Assembly (NCBI GenBank): GCA_009668975.1
Contig: SBEG01000016.1
Location: 1-64,000 of the forward strand
Length of the DNA: 64,000 nt
Source: Deltaproteobacteria bacterium
GTDB taxonomy: Bacteria; Desulfobacterota; Desulfuromonadia; Geobacterales; Geobacteraceae
Direction of reading: 5' to 3'
The notes under the pieces are model-generated. The model did no database searches, was not told the DNA's origin, and saw only the letters and a program-made list of their open reading frames with translations. The position numbers and the translations under genes were made by a program. This document shows positions 8,274-16,801 of this stretch, piece by piece. Numbering within the stretch: position 1 is the stretch's first letter; each line of letters opens with the position of its first letter.

Positions 8274-10151
8274 ATGTCCGGCAGGGTTCGGATCAAATGG
8301 GAATTCGATGAGGAATCTGTGGTTCTCCAACCGGAGATTCCGGTCGAAGCGATAAATGATGAAAGGCGGATCACCCGGGACCTGGAAGCGATCCAGAGCA
8401 TCATCAGCGATAATCTTCTGACCACGGTGTTCCAGCCGATTTTCAACCGGGAAAACGGCTCGGTGCTCGGCTACGAAGCCCTGACCAGGCTGCAGGGAGA
8501 AAACCCTTTCGGCGAGATTCGGGATTTATTCCATCGGGCAATGCAAACCGGCTGCATCTGCACACTCGACTGCGCCTGCCTCTCCTCAACCCTGGCAACC
8601 GCCCACTCCTTCTCCCTGGCACAAAGATCCGAATTGCTCTTCGTCAACACCTGCCCGGAAACCCTCATGAACAGCAGCCTGTTCTTCGATACCTGCGATA
8701 ATCTCGTGGGGACTTTCGGCATCTCGCGCGAGCAGATTGTTCTGGAAATAACCGAAGAAAGCATGATTTCCAATTACGCCTTTTTCCGGCAGTCCCTGGA
8801 AACCTACCGTCGCCTGGGCTACAAGATCGCCATCGATGACTTCGGTGCAGGCTACGGCGGCTTGAAAATGCTCTCCACCATCGAGCCCGACTTCGTGAAA
8901 ATCGACCGCCATTTCATCTCACATATCGATCGGGCCACGATCAAATTCAATCTGGTGGACGCCATCGCCACCGCCTGTCACCGTATCGGTATCGCGGTGG
9001 TAGCAGAAGGGCTCGAACGGGAAGAAGAGTTCGCGGTTCTCCGGAACACCGGAATCCAGTACCTGCAGGGCTACTTCCTCGGCGATCCGGCAGCGGAAAT
9101 GAATGCGGAACCTGCCGCGCCTGCACTCCTTTCCATCACGACGAAAGACACGACGCCCCGTGCGGGAGAATCGTCCTGCATGGGCGATCTTTCCACGGCG
9201 GTGGAGCCGATCAGTCCCGACAAGCAAATCATCGGTGCCCTGAGAAGATTCACCGACAACCGGGAACTGCGATCCCTGCCGGTGGTGGAGGGCTCCAGCG
9301 TTGTCGGCATGCTGCACCGCAGCCGTTTTCTCGAGGAAAACATCATCGGCAAACACGGCTACGGCTACTCCATGAATACCTATAAAACCATTGCCGACGT
9401 GATGGAAAAGAATTTTTTTCTCTGTGAAGCGAACACCTCGATTGACGAAATTTCCCAGCGCATCCAGTCGAGAAAATCCGCCCTGCAATACGATGACATC
9501 TGCGTCACCCGGACCGGCAAATACCACGGCACCGTCCCGATTTCACTCCTGCTCAATTCAATCATGGAAAGAAATATCAACCTGGCGCAAGGAAGCAATC
9601 CCCTCTCCGGTCTGCCGGGCAACGACTTCATCCAGCGCGAGATAACCCTCCGACTGCACCAAAGCATGCACTTCGACGTCGCCTACATCGACATCGATCA
9701 TTTCAAACCCTACAACGACCATTACGGTTTTGAACGGGGCGACCACATCATCAAATCCCTAGCCACGATTATCACCCGCGTGCTCTCCCGCCTCACCTCA
9801 TCAACCTTCAATTTCGCCGGCCATATCGGCGGAGACGACTTCATCGTCGTCAGCCGCCCCCAGGACTCGCTGCAGATAGCCGAGGAGATCACCAGCGAAT
9901 TCAAGTCGAAACTCCCCGACTTCCACGGCCGGCAAGACTTCACCTGCGGCAGCTACTCGGCCAAAAACCGCCGCGGCATCGAAGAAGAATTCAACCTCCT
10001 CTCCCTCTCGATCGGCATCGTCAGCACCGAAGTCTGCAGAATCGAATCCTACCCTCAGCTCGCTTCACTGGCCACCGAAGTGAAGAAAAAGGCCAAGATG
10101 GAGATCGGCTTTTCCATTGTGCGGGACCGGCGGCTGGGTGGATCGATGTGA
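8274..10151 (+). CDS. EAL-CBS-GGDEF cyclic-di-GMP protein
   Basis: A 625-residue cytoplasmic protein with no membrane segments. The EAL domain (about residues 45-275) keeps YEALTR, EITEE, DDFGAGYGG, KIDR and VAEGLE, so phosphodiesterase activity is likely. A CBS pair (about 310-430) follows, which in this family senses nucleotides. A C-terminal GGDEF domain (about 440-625) has VAYIDIDHFKPYND but reads GGDDF at the active loop, so cyclase activity is uncertain. The same order occurs in YbdN/LapD-like cytosolic regulators of many proteobacteria. The ATG at 8274 follows AAAGGAAA. Confidence 0.87.
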   Translation: MSGRVRIKWEFDEESVVLQPEIPVEAINDERRITRDLEAIQSIISDNLLTTVFQPIFNRENGSVLGYEALTRLQGENPFGEIRDLFHRAMQTGCICTLDCACLSSTLATAHSFSLAQRSELLFVNTCPETLMNSSLFFDTCDNLVGTFGISREQIVLEITEESMISNYAFFRQSLETYRRLGYKIAIDDFGAGYGGLKMLSTIEPDFVKIDRHFISHIDRATIKFNLVDAIATACHRIGIAVVAEGLEREEEFAVLRNTGIQYLQGYFLGDPAAEMNAEPAAPALLSITTKDTTPRAGESSCMGDLSTAVEPISPDKQIIGALRRFTDNRELRSLPVVEGSSVVGMLHRSRFLEENIIGKHGYGYSMNTYKTIADVMEKNFFLCEANTSIDEISQRIQSRKSALQYDDICVTRTGKYHGTVPISLLLNSIMERNINLAQGSNPLSGLPGNDFIQREITLRLHQSMHFDVAYIDIDHFKPYNDHYGFERGDHIIKSLATIITRVLSRLTSSTFNFAGHIGGDDFIVVSRPQDSLQIAEEITSEFKSKLPDFHGRQDFTCGSYSAKNRRGIEEEFNLLSLSIGIVSTEVCRIESYPQLASLATEVKKKAKMEIGFSIVRDRRLGGSM

Positions 10152-10176
10152 AATTGACAATTTGCCCCTTTCAGCA

Positions 10177-10217
10177 CGGATTATAACTTTTTATAACGGA
10201 TTATAACTTTTTATAGT
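10177..10217. repeat. Tandem 20-bp direct repeat
   Basis: GGATTATAACTTTTTATAAC occurs directly followed by GGATTATAACTTTTTATAGT. The repeat forms the 3' end of the small minus-strand frame at 10191-10337 and supplies its stop codon. Confidence 0.75.
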
Positions 10218-10337
10218 TGCCATGAGCACGGCCAATTTTTCCATCGTTGACTGAATCAGAATCATTGAATCATGCGAACTTTCCGCCAGATCTTCCAGGT
10301 TCTGCCGGCATTGATTCCAACTGTTATTTTTCACCAT
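10191..10337 (-). CDS. Small 48-residue protein, function unknown
   Basis: A short frame beginning MVKNNSWNQCRQNLEDLA and predicted to be helical and amphipathic. It is preceded by a strong ribosome site, CTGGAGG six bases before the ATG. The last residues (SYNPL) and the stop are read from the tandem 20-bp repeat, so the end may have been altered. I do not recognise a family. It sits between the c-di-GMP gene and the RAYT array on the opposite strand. The clean start site is the main reason for calling it. Confidence 0.4.
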   Translation of the reverse strand: MVKNNSWNQCRQNLEDLAESSHDSMILIQSTMEKLAVLMATIKSYNPL

Positions 10338-10386
10338 GTGAGCCTCCAGGGTTTATCTCTCCGTTTATTGCCGAAAATTGGCTTGT

Positions 10387-10486
10387 GGATCGCTCCTGGG
10401 GTCGGACCAAGCTAACTCTTTGATATTTCATGATTTGGATCGCTCCTGGGGTCGGACCAAGCTAACTCTTTGATATTTCATGATTA
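10387..10486 (+). repeat. Tandem 50-bp RAYT leader repeat
   Basis: A 50-base unit starting GGATCGCTCCTGGGGTCGG occurs twice head to tail (10387-10436 and 10437-10486). Shortened copies recur at 10839 and 10983. It contains GGGGTCGGACCAAG, whose reverse complement CTTGGTCCGACCCC lies at 11902-11915 beyond the last transposase copy. These are therefore the inverted ends of the RAYT element. Confidence 0.85.
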
Positions 10487-10554
10487 AATGGCAAAAATGG
10501 CCCTGTTTTTGGCCTTAGAGCCATGTTTCTACCATAAAAAATGGCCTACTAAGA

Positions 10555-10838
10555 ATGGCGCGAGCGAACCGACATTATATTCCCGGACAGGTGTGGCACA
10601 TTACCCACCGTTGCCACAAGAAAGAATTTCTCCTGAAATTTGCAAGGGACAGAAGACGGTGGTATTCCTGGCTCTTTGAAGCCAAGAAACGCTTCGGCTT
10701 GAGGATACTCAACTACGTTGTTACTTCTAACCACGTCCACCTGCTGGCACTCGACACCGAACCGGACACTATTTCGAAAAGTAAGCAATTGATCGCCGGC
10801 AGGATCGCTCAAGAATATATCAGCGCAAGCAACGTTAA
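10555..10838 (+). pseudogene. RAYT transposase fragment, copy A
   Basis: The 5' part of a REP-associated tyrosine transposase (Y1 transposase family, TnpA-REP). It shows the start MARANRHYIPGQVWHITHRC and the catalytic HUH motif within TSNHVHLLALD. It matches copy C almost base for base up to 10838, where it runs into another leader repeat and loses its C-terminal half. It also carries the same one-base loss as copy C in the AATAT|ATCAG stretch (about 10819). It cannot make a full transposase. Confidence 0.85.
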
Positions 10839-10970
10839 GATCGCTCCTGGGGTCGGACCAAGCTAACTCTTTGATATTTAATGATTAAATGGCAAAAATG
10901 GCCCTGTTTTTGGCCTTAGAGCCATGTTTCTACCATAAAAAATGGCCTACTAAGAATGGCGCGAGCTTTG
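10839..10970 (+). repeat. RAYT leader fragment, copy B
   Basis: A third copy of the leader (GATCGCTCCTGGGGTCGG onward) reaches only the first four codons of the transposase (MARA) before breaking off at GCGAGC. It is followed by a short GGCTCCTGGGG duplication (10970-10990) and then copy C. Apart from single-base differences it matches the leaders of A and C. Confidence 0.8.
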
Positions 10971-11095
10971 GCTCCTGGGGTGGCTCCTGGGGTCGGACCA
11001 AGCTAACTCTCTGATATTTCATGATTAAATGGCAAAAATGGCCCTGTTTTTGGCCTTAGAGCCATGTTTCTACCATAAAAAATGGCCTACTAAGA

Positions 11096-11754
11096 ATGGC
11101 GCGAGCGAACCGACATTATATTCCCGGACAGGTGTGGCACATTACCCACCGTTGCCACAAGAAAGAATTTCTCCTGAAATTTGCAAGGGACAGAAGACGG
11201 TGGTATTCCTGGCTCTTTGAAGCCAAGAAACGCTTCGGCTTGAGGATACTCAACTACGTTGTTACTTCTAACCACGTCCACCTGCTGGCACTCGACACCG
11301 AACCGGACACTATTTCGAAAAGTAAGCAATTGATCGCCGGCAGGACCGCTCAAGAATATATCAGCGCAAGCAACGTAAAGGTGCATTCTGGGAAGACCGT
11401 TATCACGCCACAGCAGTTGACCAGAACGAACATCTGATCCGCTGCCTTATCTATCTCGATCTGAATATGGTCCGGGCGGGAGTAGTAAGTCATCAATCCG
11501 AATGGGATATGAGCGGATACAATGAAATCCAGCACCCTCCTGCACGGTACGGAGTGATCGACTTTGAGGGTTTACGGAACCTTTGCGGTATGCCTGGCGT
11601 CGCGCAGTTTTCCGAACAGCACCGGCAATGGGTTCAGGAGGCCGTTGAGAATGGCAGGACCCAGCGCGAAAGTTGCTGTACCGATTGCATTGCCGTTGGC
11701 AGCAACAGGTTTGTGGAGGAAACCAAGACAAAGCTCGCCATTATGGGGCTGTGA
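11096..11754 (+). pseudogene. RAYT transposase, copy C, frameshifted
   Basis: A nearly whole REP-associated tyrosine transposase. Its first half (from MARANRHYIPGQ, with the NHVHLL HUH motif) is read from 11096. After the TAT at 11357-11359 one A is missing. Restoring it gives QEYNQRKQRKGAFWEDRYHA and joins the frame to a C-terminal half with IYLDLNMVRAGVV and ending KTKLAIMGL, about 219 residues in all. RAYTs cut and join single-stranded DNA at REP palindromes through a tyrosine. As it stands the gene is inactive unless frameshifting restores it. Confidence 0.9.
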
Positions 11755-11901
11755 AGAAGGATCGAATCTCTGGAAACTGATCGATGCGTATTGAGAGAAG
11801 AATCGACACCTTACAATGCTGTTATTGTCCCCAAAATTGAGCGTCTAAGCCTCGAAAACGGTTATTTTTGGGACTATAACTCAATGTATTCGGCTACTTG
11901 A

Positions 11902-11915
11902 CTTGGTCCGACCCC
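11902..11915. repeat. Right inverted end of RAYT element
   Basis: CTTGGTCCGACCCC is the exact reverse complement of the GGGGTCGGACCAAG at 10398-10411 and in the other leaders. It marks the right boundary of the element 148 bp after the transposase frame. The rest of 11755-12071 holds only this and the terminator at 12016. Confidence 0.75.
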
Positions 11916-12015
11916 GAACAAATGTTGGTTGTCAAGCGGAAGGTCTGGGTTTATCAATTATCCGGACAGATAGCTTTGGAGACAAGGTTGTAGGGCGCCC
12001 GGAAGTTCCAAAAAC

Positions 12016-12043
12016 AAAAAAGGCTGCCAATCGGCCGCCTTTT
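12016..12043 (-). terminator. Intrinsic terminator of the Gly/His-rich gene
   Basis: Read on the minus strand this is AAAAGGCGGCC, a GATT loop, GGCAGCCTTTTTT and a further T-run, 29 bases after the stop of the gene that begins at 12569. Nearly the same hairpin recurs at 62788-62811. Confidence 0.75.
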
Positions 12044-12071
12044 CATGGTTTCCCTGTTGTGTCCGCTGCCC

Positions 12072-12569
12072 TCAATAGGGAGCCTCTACCGAGATAAACC
12101 CGTCGTCAGTTCTGCGGTAAAAATTGTCATCGGCACTATAGTACGGCACACCACCGATATCGATTCTGAGGATCGTATCCGGCAGACTCGGCACGACTAC
12201 GCCGAGCGGAGCAGCCACCACAAGGAATCCGTCATGATGGCGTCTGAAGAAGCGCCCGTCATGGAAAAAGAAGTGATTCCCCCGGTGAGAAAGTTCCAGT
12301 GATCCATGGGGAATACCCCGAACGATTGAGCCGTGACGCCCTCTATGGGAATCGAATCCGCCACCACCGTGTCCGCCACTGCGATGAATCTCGACTTCAC
12401 CGTGCCCTCTTCCGTGTCCACTTCCACCATGACCGCCACCGTGTCCACCGCCGTGTCCGCCACCGCCACGTGCCAAGGCACTATCGGAAAACACTAGAGC
12501 CGAAAACAGTGTAATTGCGGCCACAAGTAATCGCCTGAAATTCACATTTAATTTATGATCGTTTCGCAT
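12072..12569 (-). CDS. Exported Gly/His-rich protein, DUF6515-like
   Basis: A 165-residue protein with a signal peptide (about residues 1-33, ending SDSALA). A low-complexity Gly/His stretch follows (repeats of GGGHGG and GHGRGH), then a His/Phe/Arg-rich middle. The C-terminal domain, PLGVVVPSLPD through GGVPYYSADDNFYRR and VEAP, resembles DUF6515. It is probably periplasmic or surface-bound; the many histidines suggest metal binding, which is inference. The start at 12569 follows AGGGAGGG; the longer upstream frame would bury the signal peptide. The 361-base gap to the next gene (12570-12930) is A/T-rich and shows nothing else clear. Confidence 0.65.
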   Translation of the reverse strand: MRNDHKLNVNFRRLLVAAITLFSALVFSDSALARGGGGHGGGHGGGHGGSGHGRGHGEVEIHRSGGHGGGGFDSHRGRHGSIVRGIPHGSLELSHRGNHFFFHDGRFFRRHHDGFLVVAAPLGVVVPSLPDTILRIDIGGVPYYSADDNFYRRTDDGFISVEAPY

Positions 12570-12930
12570 TTCGTCACCCTCCCTAAGCTGTTCGAAACAG
12601 GCTGAAACCTTGCCAGGATAAAAAGGACCTAATTTGTCTTGTTTAAACTTTAGCACAGCTCAGTCTTTTCCTGCAATTGAATTTCTTTGGATCTCACAGG
12701 GCAGATCTACCGCCAGGTCAGGTTCTCCCAGAATGCAGGCTAGGGCATTTTACCTACGAATACTAATGTGTTGCTTCATATTGTTATTTATAATAATCTG
12801 GCGTTTCGATAGATAAGAAGAAATACTTGCGAAGTAAAACCGATTACAAGAGAGTTTCGGGAACATATTGCACCTAACCGTCGAACTCCTGAAATTAAAC
12901 CGGCCATTCTTTATTTACACGGGAGGTAAA

Positions 12931-13398
12931 ATGATACTGCGAACAATCAAGCTCTTTATCGTGATCCTTGTATTTTCAACGCCGTTTGCCGCACGAGCCG
13001 ATTCCGTCACCCCCTCTGGCCAAACTGCAGGTGACGGAAATGCCGGCCAGGCGAAGTATGAAAGGCTGAGCAGCGAACTGCGGCAGCTTGAATCCGGTCT
13101 GCCTGCCAAGAAAACTGAACTGGCGCGTCTCCACCGGAAATGGGTGGTGGCCAAAGGGAGAATGCCCACCTCGGAAGAACTTAAGACGTTTAACGAGAAA
13201 TCGGCCGAAGGTGTGGTAAAAATCGAAGACAACCCCTACGTGAACAAGAGCGCATTGAGTACGCCGGGACGCTATCGCATGGCATACTTTCAGAAACGTG
13301 ACGAGATCAGGGCAGACGAAGCTCGGATCGCCACGTTACGAAACGAGCTGCATTCCGTAGGCAGCAGTTTACCCGCACCCGTTGAAAATCTGAAATAA
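12931..13398 (+). CDS. Small exported coiled-coil protein
   Basis: A 155-residue protein with a signal peptide (MILRTIKLFIVILVFSTPFA, cleavage near ARA-DSV). The mature part is charged and mostly helical, with a heptad-like run around YERLSSELRQLESGLPAKK and a second helix near the end. I do not recognise a family. The ATG at 12931 follows a perfect GGGAGG; a frame start 63 bases upstream lacks one. The next gene starts 71 bases on, on the same strand, so the two may share a transcript. The likely location is the periplasm. Confidence 0.55.
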   Translation: MILRTIKLFIVILVFSTPFAARADSVTPSGQTAGDGNAGQAKYERLSSELRQLESGLPAKKTELARLHRKWVVAKGRMPTSEELKTFNEKSAEGVVKIEDNPYVNKSALSTPGRYRMAYFQKRDEIRADEARIATLRNELHSVGSSLPAPVENLK

Positions 13399-13469
13399 AT
13401 GGAACCAGGTTTACAGAGACTAACTTTGCTATCTGGCGAACCTCATGAATTTCAACTATGGAGAACAGA

Positions 13470-13823
13470 ATGTCCAAATCAAAGGCCCTCGTGCTCGGAG
13501 GGCTTACGCTCTGGCCGATAGCATACATGGTCTTGTTCATGTGTGTCATGTTCACGCAGGTGGTGCTGATGGGTTTTGCGGACAAGCCTCCCTCGGGAGA
13601 AATGCCGACCCTGATAAAAATCATCTTCCCGCTCCATTTTCTCACCATGATCTGGGTCTTTGTCCTGGTGGCTATATACATACGACATATCTTCAAGACG
13701 GACGCCGTTCCCCAGGACAAAAAGGCTCTCTGGGCGGTTGTGATTTTTTTAGGGAATATGGTTGCCATGCCGGTGTACTGGTACCTTTATATTTGGAAAA
13801 AATGCCCGGGTGAAAGCAAGTAA
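13470..13823 (+). CDS. Small three-helix membrane protein
   Basis: A 117-residue protein with three hydrophobic segments: about residues 8-32 (LVLGGLTLWPIAYMVLFMCV), 50-72 (IFPLHFLTMIWVFVLVAIYI) and 85-105 (ALWAVVIFLGNMVAMPVYWY). It ends in a short Lys-rich tail. The ALWAVVIFLGNMVAMPVYWY part is reminiscent of small phospholipase-D-nuclease N-terminal-type membrane proteins, but I cannot assign a family. GGAG lies six bases before the ATG at 13470; an ATG at 13458 would have no site. Confidence 0.6.
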   Translation: MSKSKALVLGGLTLWPIAYMVLFMCVMFTQVVLMGFADKPPSGEMPTLIKIIFPLHFLTMIWVFVLVAIYIRHIFKTDAVPQDKKALWAVVIFLGNMVAMPVYWYLYIWKKCPGESK

Positions 13824-13896
13824 ACACCGAAACAGTCCACACCTTCACCACTGCCCCCCCGCGGACGCTGGGGACATTTTCATTGCAAGGATAGTT

Positions 13897-15261
13897 ATGT
13901 CAGAAGTAAAACGGCTCATCGTAGTGTTACTACCACTCGTAATCGCAGCAACCCTGTCCGGCTGTTCCGGCGCCAATTCATCCTTAACCGCCGAAAGCCC
14001 AAGGGACGAGGGCTTCCGTACCGCATTGAAAAAGGAAATGTCCGTTCTCAACGTGCCGATCGAAGCATCGGCGGAGGAACTCGGCCGGACCTTGAACCAG
14101 ACGCTCCGCAAGGATCTTTACAAAGGATCGACCAAAACCAGGGGACTGACCGCGGACATCGTCCGGAACGGGCCGCTTGCCATCAGCGCCGCCGATAATT
14201 TTCTCTATTGCACCCTGCCGGTAACCATGTCCCTGAGCTATGGAATCTTCGAAACTCCGGCTATTCCCTTGACGCTGAAGTTCAGGAGCACCCCCAGAAT
14301 CACCCCGGAATGGAAACTGGTCACAGAAATCTATTACACCGGACTGAGTGATCTGCTTGCCGAAAAAGTCGGCATCGGTCCGCTTTCCCTGAAACCGCGC
14401 AGCATTGTGGAGGGACTTACCCAACCGCTGCAGCAGATGCTCTCCGAGGCAATCGAGAAGAAGATCAATGAAAAGTTTCCCTTGAAGAGCAAGATCAGCA
14501 AGGTCTGGTTCGCCGCCCAGAAACCTATCTTGGCCAACAAGAACTACAACGCCTGGCTGAAGGTGACACCGCTGGAGGTCATGCTTTCTCCACTGCAAAC
14601 CAGGAACAACAGGATCAAATTGAGCGTGGGGATCAAATCGTTTACCGAATTGGTGATCGGACCGGAACCGGCAACCCCGACACTTGTCCCTCTTCCGAAT
14701 CTGAAGCTGGTGAACAACTTCGACAAGAGTTTCCGGATCGCCCTGAATGTCGATCTTTTCTATCAGGACCTGCTCACTATTGCCTCTCCGCTCCTGCTCG
14801 ACAAGGAGTTTACGTCCGATGGAAAAAAGATCGTCATAAAAGATTTTGACCTTTATGGCAGCCGGGACAAGTTCGTCATTAAAATAGCGACCACCGGCTC
14901 CCTGGAAGGCATTTTCTACCTGACGGGAAAACCTCGCTTCAACTCTCAGACTAATATTTTTTCCGTGGAAGATGTGGACTTCGACATGCAGACCCGGAGT
15001 CTCCTTTTACAGTCGGCCGACTGGTTTCTCCACGGTACGATCAGGAGCAGGATACAGGAAAAGCTCAATATGGACCTGACGAAGAGACTCGAACAATCCC
15101 GCGAACTGGCCAGGAAAGCGATAGCGCAGATTCAACTGGCAGAGCACCTTCACCTGAGAGGAGATATCAAGGCCCTGCAATTCAGAGATGCACTGATACT
15201 AAAAGACAAGATCTCCATCCAGCTGTCCGCGGAAGGAGAATCGGCGATATATTTCCAGTAG
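13897..15261 (+). CDS. DUF4403-family lipoprotein
   Basis: A 454-residue protein with a lipoprotein signal peptide ending in the lipobox LSGC (Cys 23). The body matches DUF4403: an early block with VPIEASAEELGRTLNQ, a middle of beta-rich repeats, and a C-terminal helix (KRLEQSRELARKAIAQIQ). DUF4403 proteins are predicted lipid-binding, tubular (SMP/BPI-like) envelope proteins of unknown role. The ATG at 13897 follows AAGGAT; an upstream frame start at 13762 overlaps the previous gene and would hide the signal peptide. It probably sits in the inner leaflet of the outer membrane. Confidence 0.75.
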   Translation: MSEVKRLIVVLLPLVIAATLSGCSGANSSLTAESPRDEGFRTALKKEMSVLNVPIEASAEELGRTLNQTLRKDLYKGSTKTRGLTADIVRNGPLAISAADNFLYCTLPVTMSLSYGIFETPAIPLTLKFRSTPRITPEWKLVTEIYYTGLSDLLAEKVGIGPLSLKPRSIVEGLTQPLQQMLSEAIEKKINEKFPLKSKISKVWFAAQKPILANKNYNAWLKVTPLEVMLSPLQTRNNRIKLSVGIKSFTELVIGPEPATPTLVPLPNLKLVNNFDKSFRIALNVDLFYQDLLTIASPLLLDKEFTSDGKKIVIKDFDLYGSRDKFVIKIATTGSLEGIFYLTGKPRFNSQTNIFSVEDVDFDMQTRSLLLQSADWFLHGTIRSRIQEKLNMDLTKRLEQSRELARKAIAQIQLAEHLHLRGDIKALQFRDALILKDKISIQLSAEGESAIYFQ

Positions 15262-15380
15262 ATCTGGATACAGGGAAGGGTTTTCAACCAGCCCTCTTCA
15301 GATTACTGCGAAAATCAAGTGTAGTATATCGTTCAGTCCCCTACCCTCCCGCTGTTATCAAGATAACAAAGGAGAACAGT

Positions 15381-16700
15381 ATGCGCGACGTGATCCTCCA
15401 TGCCTTTAACTGGTCCTTTACGGAAGTGGCTTCCCGGGCTCAAGAAATTTCCAGGCTCGGATACGGTGCGGTGCTCCTCCCGCCGCCGCTCTACAGCGAG
15501 CGGGAGGGCAGCAGCTGGTGGCAGCGCTATCAGCCGAAAGACTACCGGGTCATCAGGTCGTACCTGGGAGGAAAGGCGGAGCTGGAGTTGGCAATCAAGG
15601 CCCTGCACGACCAGGGGGTGAGGGTCTATGTGGATATTGTCTTCAACCACATGGCAAACGAAAAGGGCCGGCGTCCCGACCCGTACAACTTCCCCGGAGA
15701 AGAGGAACTGTCACGCTACCGCGCAGAGCGGGAGTCGTTCGAACAAGACCGGCTCTACGGCGATCTGAATGTCGGGCTGTTCAGCCCCTGGGACTTCAAT
15801 TATGAAGGGGACATCTTCAACTGGAATGATCCCCACGAATCACAGGAACATTGGCTGTCCGGGCTTCCCGACCTGGACCTCAATGACTGGGTAATTCGGC
15901 AGCAGCAGACCTGCCTGGCCGCCCTGAACTCGCTCGGTTTCGACGGCTACAGGATCGACGCGATCAAGCACCTGCCCCAGGAACATATCGCCCGCGTTTT
16001 CCAGACACCCGAGATGCACGGTGAATTCGTCTTCGGCGAGGCACTCACCGCCAACGACGGTGAAGAAAATATCTTCCTCTGGCCCCTCCTGAACACGACC
16101 ACCATCTCCTATTACGACTTCCCCCTGCACGAAACTCTGCGCCGGGTCTTCTCACCGGCCGGGAGCATGCGGGAACTGGTCGATCCGGCGGCCTACCGCC
16201 AAGCGTTACCCTGGGACCGCGGGGTCACCTTCACGATCACCCATGACATCCCGTACAACGACGGTTTCCGCTGGCAACTGCTCGACCGCCAGGACGAGTT
16301 TCTGGCCAACGTTTATATCACCTGCCGGGACGGCGGCGTTCCGCTGGTTTTTTCCGATCACAACGAGAGCGCGGAGAAATTCGGGGAGGACCGGGACCGC
16401 TGGAACGAGGCCTGGCACCGCACCGATACCGTGGCAATGATCGCGTTTCACAATGCCGTGCACGGTGCGCCGCAGCGAGCCCTGTTCGAGAGCGACGGCT
16501 TCATCGTCCTCGCGCGCGGTGACCGGGGTATCGTTGCCATCAACAAAACCGCCCAGTGGCAGCAGCCGCGGATTCTGACCCACGGCCTGCGTCACGGCCG
16601 CTATCACTGCCTGCTGCATGGACATGACATGCAGGTCGACGGGGAACAGTTTGATTTCGCCATCCCGCCCCGGCAGGCGCAGCTTTGGCTATGCAAGTAG
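15381..16700 (+). CDS. Alpha-amylase family (GH13) glycosidase
   Basis: A 439-residue cytoplasmic protein (no signal peptide) with the GH13 barrel motifs: region I DIVFNHMAN, region II GFDGYRIDAIKHL carrying the nucleophile Asp, region III FVFGEAL carrying the acid Glu, and region IV FTITHDIPYND carrying the third Asp. All three catalytic acids are present. It should hydrolyse or transfer alpha-1,4-glucan, probably internal glycogen or maltodextrin. The ATG follows AAAGGAG. The gene stands alone between the DUF4403 gene and the convergent metal ATPase gene. Confidence 0.85.
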   Translation: MRDVILHAFNWSFTEVASRAQEISRLGYGAVLLPPPLYSEREGSSWWQRYQPKDYRVIRSYLGGKAELELAIKALHDQGVRVYVDIVFNHMANEKGRRPDPYNFPGEEELSRYRAERESFEQDRLYGDLNVGLFSPWDFNYEGDIFNWNDPHESQEHWLSGLPDLDLNDWVIRQQQTCLAALNSLGFDGYRIDAIKHLPQEHIARVFQTPEMHGEFVFGEALTANDGEENIFLWPLLNTTTISYYDFPLHETLRRVFSPAGSMRELVDPAAYRQALPWDRGVTFTITHDIPYNDGFRWQLLDRQDEFLANVYITCRDGGVPLVFSDHNESAEKFGEDRDRWNEAWHRTDTVAMIAFHNAVHGAPQRALFESDGFIVLARGDRGIVAINKTAQWQQPRILTHGLRHGRYHCLLHGHDMQVDGEQFDFAIPPRQAQLWLCK

Positions 16701-16730
16701 TCATGAATAAGAGGCTGAAGCATCAACCAG

Positions 16731-16763
16731 ACCTGCCAGGTTTTCAAAACCTTGCAGGTCTCT
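16731..16763. terminator. Hairpin between convergent amylase and ATPase genes
   Basis: AGACCTGCCAGGTTTT pairs with AAAACCTTGCAGGTCT, a 16-bp stem with one mismatch and almost no loop. It lies between the stops of two converging genes and could end transcription from both sides. There is no long T-run after it. Confidence 0.5.
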
Positions 16764-16801
16764 GTAACTGACAGAACACAGGAAACCATGCGTCAGCATT
16801 A

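Noticed and set aside
7110-8330. 406-codon minus-strand frame opposite the GH3 gene
   Set aside because: It arises from the GC-rich codon pattern of the GH3 gene; the plus-strand product has all family motifs.
10387-11100. Possible CRISPR array from the repeated leader
   Set aside because: The repeats are 50 bp or longer, unevenly spaced and carry transposase starts; there are no regular spacers or cas genes.
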